Source: Septoria linicola
Lineage: Eukaryota; Ascomycota; Dothideomycetes; Mycosphaerellales; Mycosphaerellaceae
Direction: 5' to 3'
Assembly: GCA_024114885.1 (NCBI GenBank)
Contig: CP099429.1
Location: 1,890,547-1,954,546, forward strand
DNA length: 64,000 nt
Shown here: piece by piece, positions 61,020 through 64,000 of the stretch
Numbering within the stretch: position 1 is the first letter of the stretch
Layout: each line of letters opens with the position of its first letter
Program-made: the position numbers and the translations under genes
The notes under the pieces: model-generated
What the model was told of the DNA's origin: nothing
The model's database searches: none
Seen by the model: the letters and a program-made list of their open reading frames with translations, nothing else

Positions 61020-61730
61020 TAGACGACCGAACCTATACCTCGTACTAGCGTTTAAAAGATACTCCTATCGGCTCTATCTATTATATACGAGCGATTAAAA
61101 GTATATAAAGAAATATACTAACGTCGTATACGACTATACTAGTAGCTATAGTAAAGGTAGTATACTATAAAAGTACGTTAGTCTAGATCTAGACGCGACC
61201 TAGACCGAGAGCGTCTATCTCTAGAATTTCTTCGTAAAGTCGAGGACTAGCCTCTTATAGCCGTCCTACTACCTAGTCGATCGCTTAACTAACGTAAGAG
61301 TCGACCTAGCTAGTAGTAGTTAACCGACGCTATTATAGTTTCTAGTACTATAGAAGAGTATCGATACCGTATAGGTAGACTATACTACTCTCTAGTAGAG
61401 GCTCGCTACCTATTACTAGAATCCGCCTATCTAGAGACTAACCTATCGCTCGATACTCGATCGCTAGCTCTATTATACTAGCTAGCTAAAACACCTCGCT
61501 AGGCTCGATACTACCTAACTATAGTAGTCTCTCTAATACCTCTCTAAGTACGTAATCGCGTACGATAGTAGAGAACGCGCGCTCGTAGTAATCGCTCGAC
61601 TACTCTCTAGTCTTATTACGCGAGCGCTCGACTACGTAGCTAATAATATTATTAGCTAGCCTGTCCTATAAGTACTTAATAAAGCCGACTTTAGTAGACG
61701 AGACGATAGCTACCTGTTCTACGCTAACTA
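61020..61730 (-). pseudogene. Minus-strand protein relic, family unknown
   Basis: Read from about 61730 down to 61020, one minus-strand frame stays coding through RIP stops: VVERSRNKT, then LREVLERLL, PSEVFQLASIIELAIEYRAI and DRRILVIGSEPLLESSI. It is leucine/glutamate rich and probably helical. CG content is high here compared with the rest of the window. The opposite strand is also partly open, so the direction is only probable. Confidence 0.4.
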
Positions 61731-62249
61731 TCGTTACTAGACTATCTATAAATACGCTATAGTTATTTAGAAACTGTTTTATACTATCGCTCGTACGTCC
61801 TAGTAGCTTACTAACTAACGACTCTCGTACGAACTACTAGTCGCTTCTTATTAGACTCTCGAACGCTTGATCGTAGTCGTAGAAGATAGATTCGAGAGCT
61901 CTAGGCTAGATAGTAGGCCTATATAAGACGAAATTACCTAGTAGGATATAGTCGAGTTCTTTCTTAGTCTCTTCGAATAGGAGCTAGGCGACTACCTCTA
62001 CGTTAGCCTTCTCTTAAGTAGACTTACTGTCCTAGAGTTAGATATAAAAGACCTCTCCTACGCTAGCTCTCTTACGTTTACTTCTTACCTCGCTACTATT
62101 ATCGCTATCGCTAAATACTTCTTACTACTCGATACCTAGAGGCTCTACTATATCGCTATCACGGCTATCGATCCTACTACTACTCTCGAGAGGCTAGAGT
62201 CTATCGTATTCTACTTATAATAGCGTATATAGAAGAATTTCTATACGAA

Positions 62250-62930
62250 CGTCCTAGATAAATATAGCTACGAATAGCGTTCTTTTACGTATATTATCTC
62301 TATATTAAACTATAGTCGTAAGATCTAGAACGAAACCTATATACTACTACGTATCGCCTAGAGCCTCGATAGTTAATCTCTATTACTCGATAGTAATCGC
62401 CTCGATATCGGTACCTTATAGATCGTTTCTAGCTAGCTAATAGAGGAGTATAAGGCTCTCCTATACTACCTAATATACGTAACCGAAGCCGAACTCTCTC
62501 TCTTCTATATAATAGACCTCTACGACGAATTAAAGAATACTACTCTAGAGTTTAGCTATATCTATACTATAGCGAACGAAGCGTAGTTATAAGAGGAAGC
62601 CGCTACTATATTTATCTTCTAATACGTCGTACGTAATCCTAAGGTAGTATAAACTCTTCTTAGCGGCCTAGAAGAGTTAGACGAGGTCTACTACTAGCTA
62701 GCCGTCGTCGAATACTATCGTCTCTATACTATCTTTAAAGAAAAGCTCTTAGTAGTATATTACCTCCTTACTAGAGGACCGGCGTAGAGGCTAGAACTCT
62801 TTAGTCTTATATATAAAACACTACTATAGCGCTCTATAATATATATATCGACTAGGGCTATATACTATTATTTACTTAGTATTCTAAGATCCTCGCGAGC
62901 TACGCTATTAGACGATATCTACCTATAGAG
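62250..62930 (+). pseudogene. Plus-strand protein relic near the telomere
   Basis: A plus-strand frame reads EAELSLFYIIDLYDELKNTT, then EEAATIFIF, SGLEELDEVYY and YYLLTRGPA-RLELFSLIYK. The last block resembles a Gly-Pro-Ala-Arg-Gly-x-Glu segment that I recall from the amino-terminal regions of telomere-linked helicase-type fungal proteins, but the memory is loose. No helicase motif lies before the telomere. Confidence 0.4.
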
Positions 62931-63779
62931 CTCGGTCGTATCTTCGTACTATAATAGAACTACGTCTAGCTCTTTATTTACCTACTCGTATAGGTATACG
63001 AGAAAGATTATATCCCGAGCCTATTCGTATAGTAGCCTATACCTAACTTCTAGCTTAGTCGACTCGCCTACTAGATAACTACCTTCCTTAATCGATCTTC
63101 TAAAGAGATAGATTCTACCTTAGACGACGAAGATAAAGAGTAGGACAAGGACGAGAGAGGTAAGAGAGAAGAGCTAGAACCTATTACAGCTTCGTACCCG
63201 CTCTCGATTATAGTACTAGAGTATACTCTTAAGTATAGATAGTTCTCCTAACTCGACTCTTCTTTTTATATATAGAAGAAAGTTATCTATTAGACGAACG
63301 TTAATAGTTTCTTCGATACTAACTAGCTATATCTAGAAATATATCGCTATCTCTCGTTCTCGTTCCTATACGGCCTAGTATAGTAGTAGTAGCTCTACGC
63401 TACCCTCTATACTCTCTTTATAAATATACTCGATATCTACGAGATATTTCCTAACTCGGCTATCTTTCTATAGCGTAAAGGTACTATACTCTAATCCGGA
63501 TATACTATTAGTATAGCGGAGAATAACTATAGCGTAGATAATATCTCCTTCTTAATTAGATCTCGTACCGATTAGAACGACTAGCTCCGCTAGAGCTTAG
63601 AGTAGTATAACTTCCTCGGATTACTCCTTAAGGACCCTAGCTAGCTCTACCTAGTAGGACCCGCCTATAAGGCTAATCGTCTACGTAATACTACGCGCTA
63701 GTTCTAGCTTAAGAGCGTACCTCTAGAGAAATATCTTCGAGGCCTCGTAGGACCTCGCGCGACGTTTCGCCTAGGCTAG
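62931..63779. other. Telomere-proximal RIPed DNA
   Basis: Relatively CG-rich, with very few TG/CA. The plus strand reads partly as a Ser/Arg-rich protein, but I found no stable frame. Confidence 0.4.
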
Positions 63780-63838
63780 GAAGAGGCGCTCGACCTTATC
63801 CTCTAAGGGACGAGGTGCCTAGTGTTCGTGCAGCCTAC
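63780..63838. other. Subtelomere-telomere junction with little RIP
   Basis: The last bases before the repeats (gaggtgcctagtgttcgtgc then agcctac) contain several TG and CA in about 30 bp, in contrast to the preceding kilobases. Confidence 0.7.
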
Positions 63839-63964
63839 TTAGGGTTAGGGTTAGGGTTAGGGTTAGGGTTAGGGTTAGGGTTAGGGTTAGGGTTAGGGTT
63901 AGGGTTAGGGTTAGGGTTAGGGTTAGGGTTAGGGTTAGGGTTAGGGTTAGGGTTAGGGTTAGGG

Positions 63965-64000
<36 letters not shown>
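63839..64000 (+). repeat. Telomere, TTAGGG repeats
   Basis: This is 162 bp of TTAGGG read 5' to 3' towards the window end: 25 perfect units, one 7-base TTTAGGG unit near 63982 and a partial final unit. The G-rich strand runs 5' to 3' outward, so this is the right chromosome end. Confidence 0.99.

Noticed and set aside
60561..63779. RecQ-type telomere-linked helicase
   Set aside because: Expected next to fungal telomeres, but no motif I, DEAH box or motif VI could be seen in either strand. One loosely similar block near 62770 is not enough.

Overview
The window is the right-hand end of a chromosome of a filamentous ascomycete. It finishes in about 27 units of TTAGGG read outward (63839-64000). 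The inner 63.8 kb is subtelomeric, repeat-rich DNA that has been almost completely destroyed by repeat-induced point mutation (RIP). CA and TG dinucleotides are nearly absent while TA is extremely common and CG survives. The first 489 bases contain no CA and no TG at all. Because CAG, CAA and TGG codons have become TAG, TAA and TGA/TAA, almost no open frame remains. Genes can be recognised only by reading through RIP-type stops. No species can be named from the sequence.

Layout from left to right: (1) 1-1930, RIPed DNA without a gene; (2) 1930-4960, a long unidentified protein relic in one plus-strand frame; (3) 5338-24191, a nest of elements. A 4.3 kb repeat called X here (copy A) is split by copia copy 1 (8558-14853) and by a hAT transposon (15137-23392). 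The hAT itself carries a second, uninterrupted X (copy B, 16476-20773). (4) 24192-25568, an unidentified relic. (5) 26226-30890, a large uncharacterised protein relic whose amino-terminal part is made of in-frame tandem repeats. (6) 31648-43606, a SNF2-family helicase gene. Its six exons can be followed in phase through five introns to a stop codon. Copia copy 2 (34303-40601) lies next to its DEAH box. (7) 43627-44880, a 64-bp pyrimidine-rich satellite. (8) 45000-49200, minus-strand coding relics. (9) 49214-50994, a pogo/Fot1-type DNA transposon. (10) 50995-63780, further relics, interrupted by copia copy 3 (52462-58760). (11) A short stretch without RIP, then the telomere.

The three copia elements are full length, lie in the same orientation, and have 277-278 bp LTRs and perfect 5-bp target duplications. 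They keep more CA/TG than their surroundings, so they arrived after most of the surrounding RIP. They were then mutated separately.

The strongest unusual results are these. All five introns of the SNF2 gene share a palindromic core (CTAGCTAG inside TACTAGCTAGTA), which looks like a family of introner-like elements. X and hAT are reciprocally nested, and the unoccupied target sites of two insertions survive in the window. A double motif with 13-bp spacing is scattered in both orientations through both X and hAT. No tRNA, rRNA, CRISPR array or intact protein gene was found.
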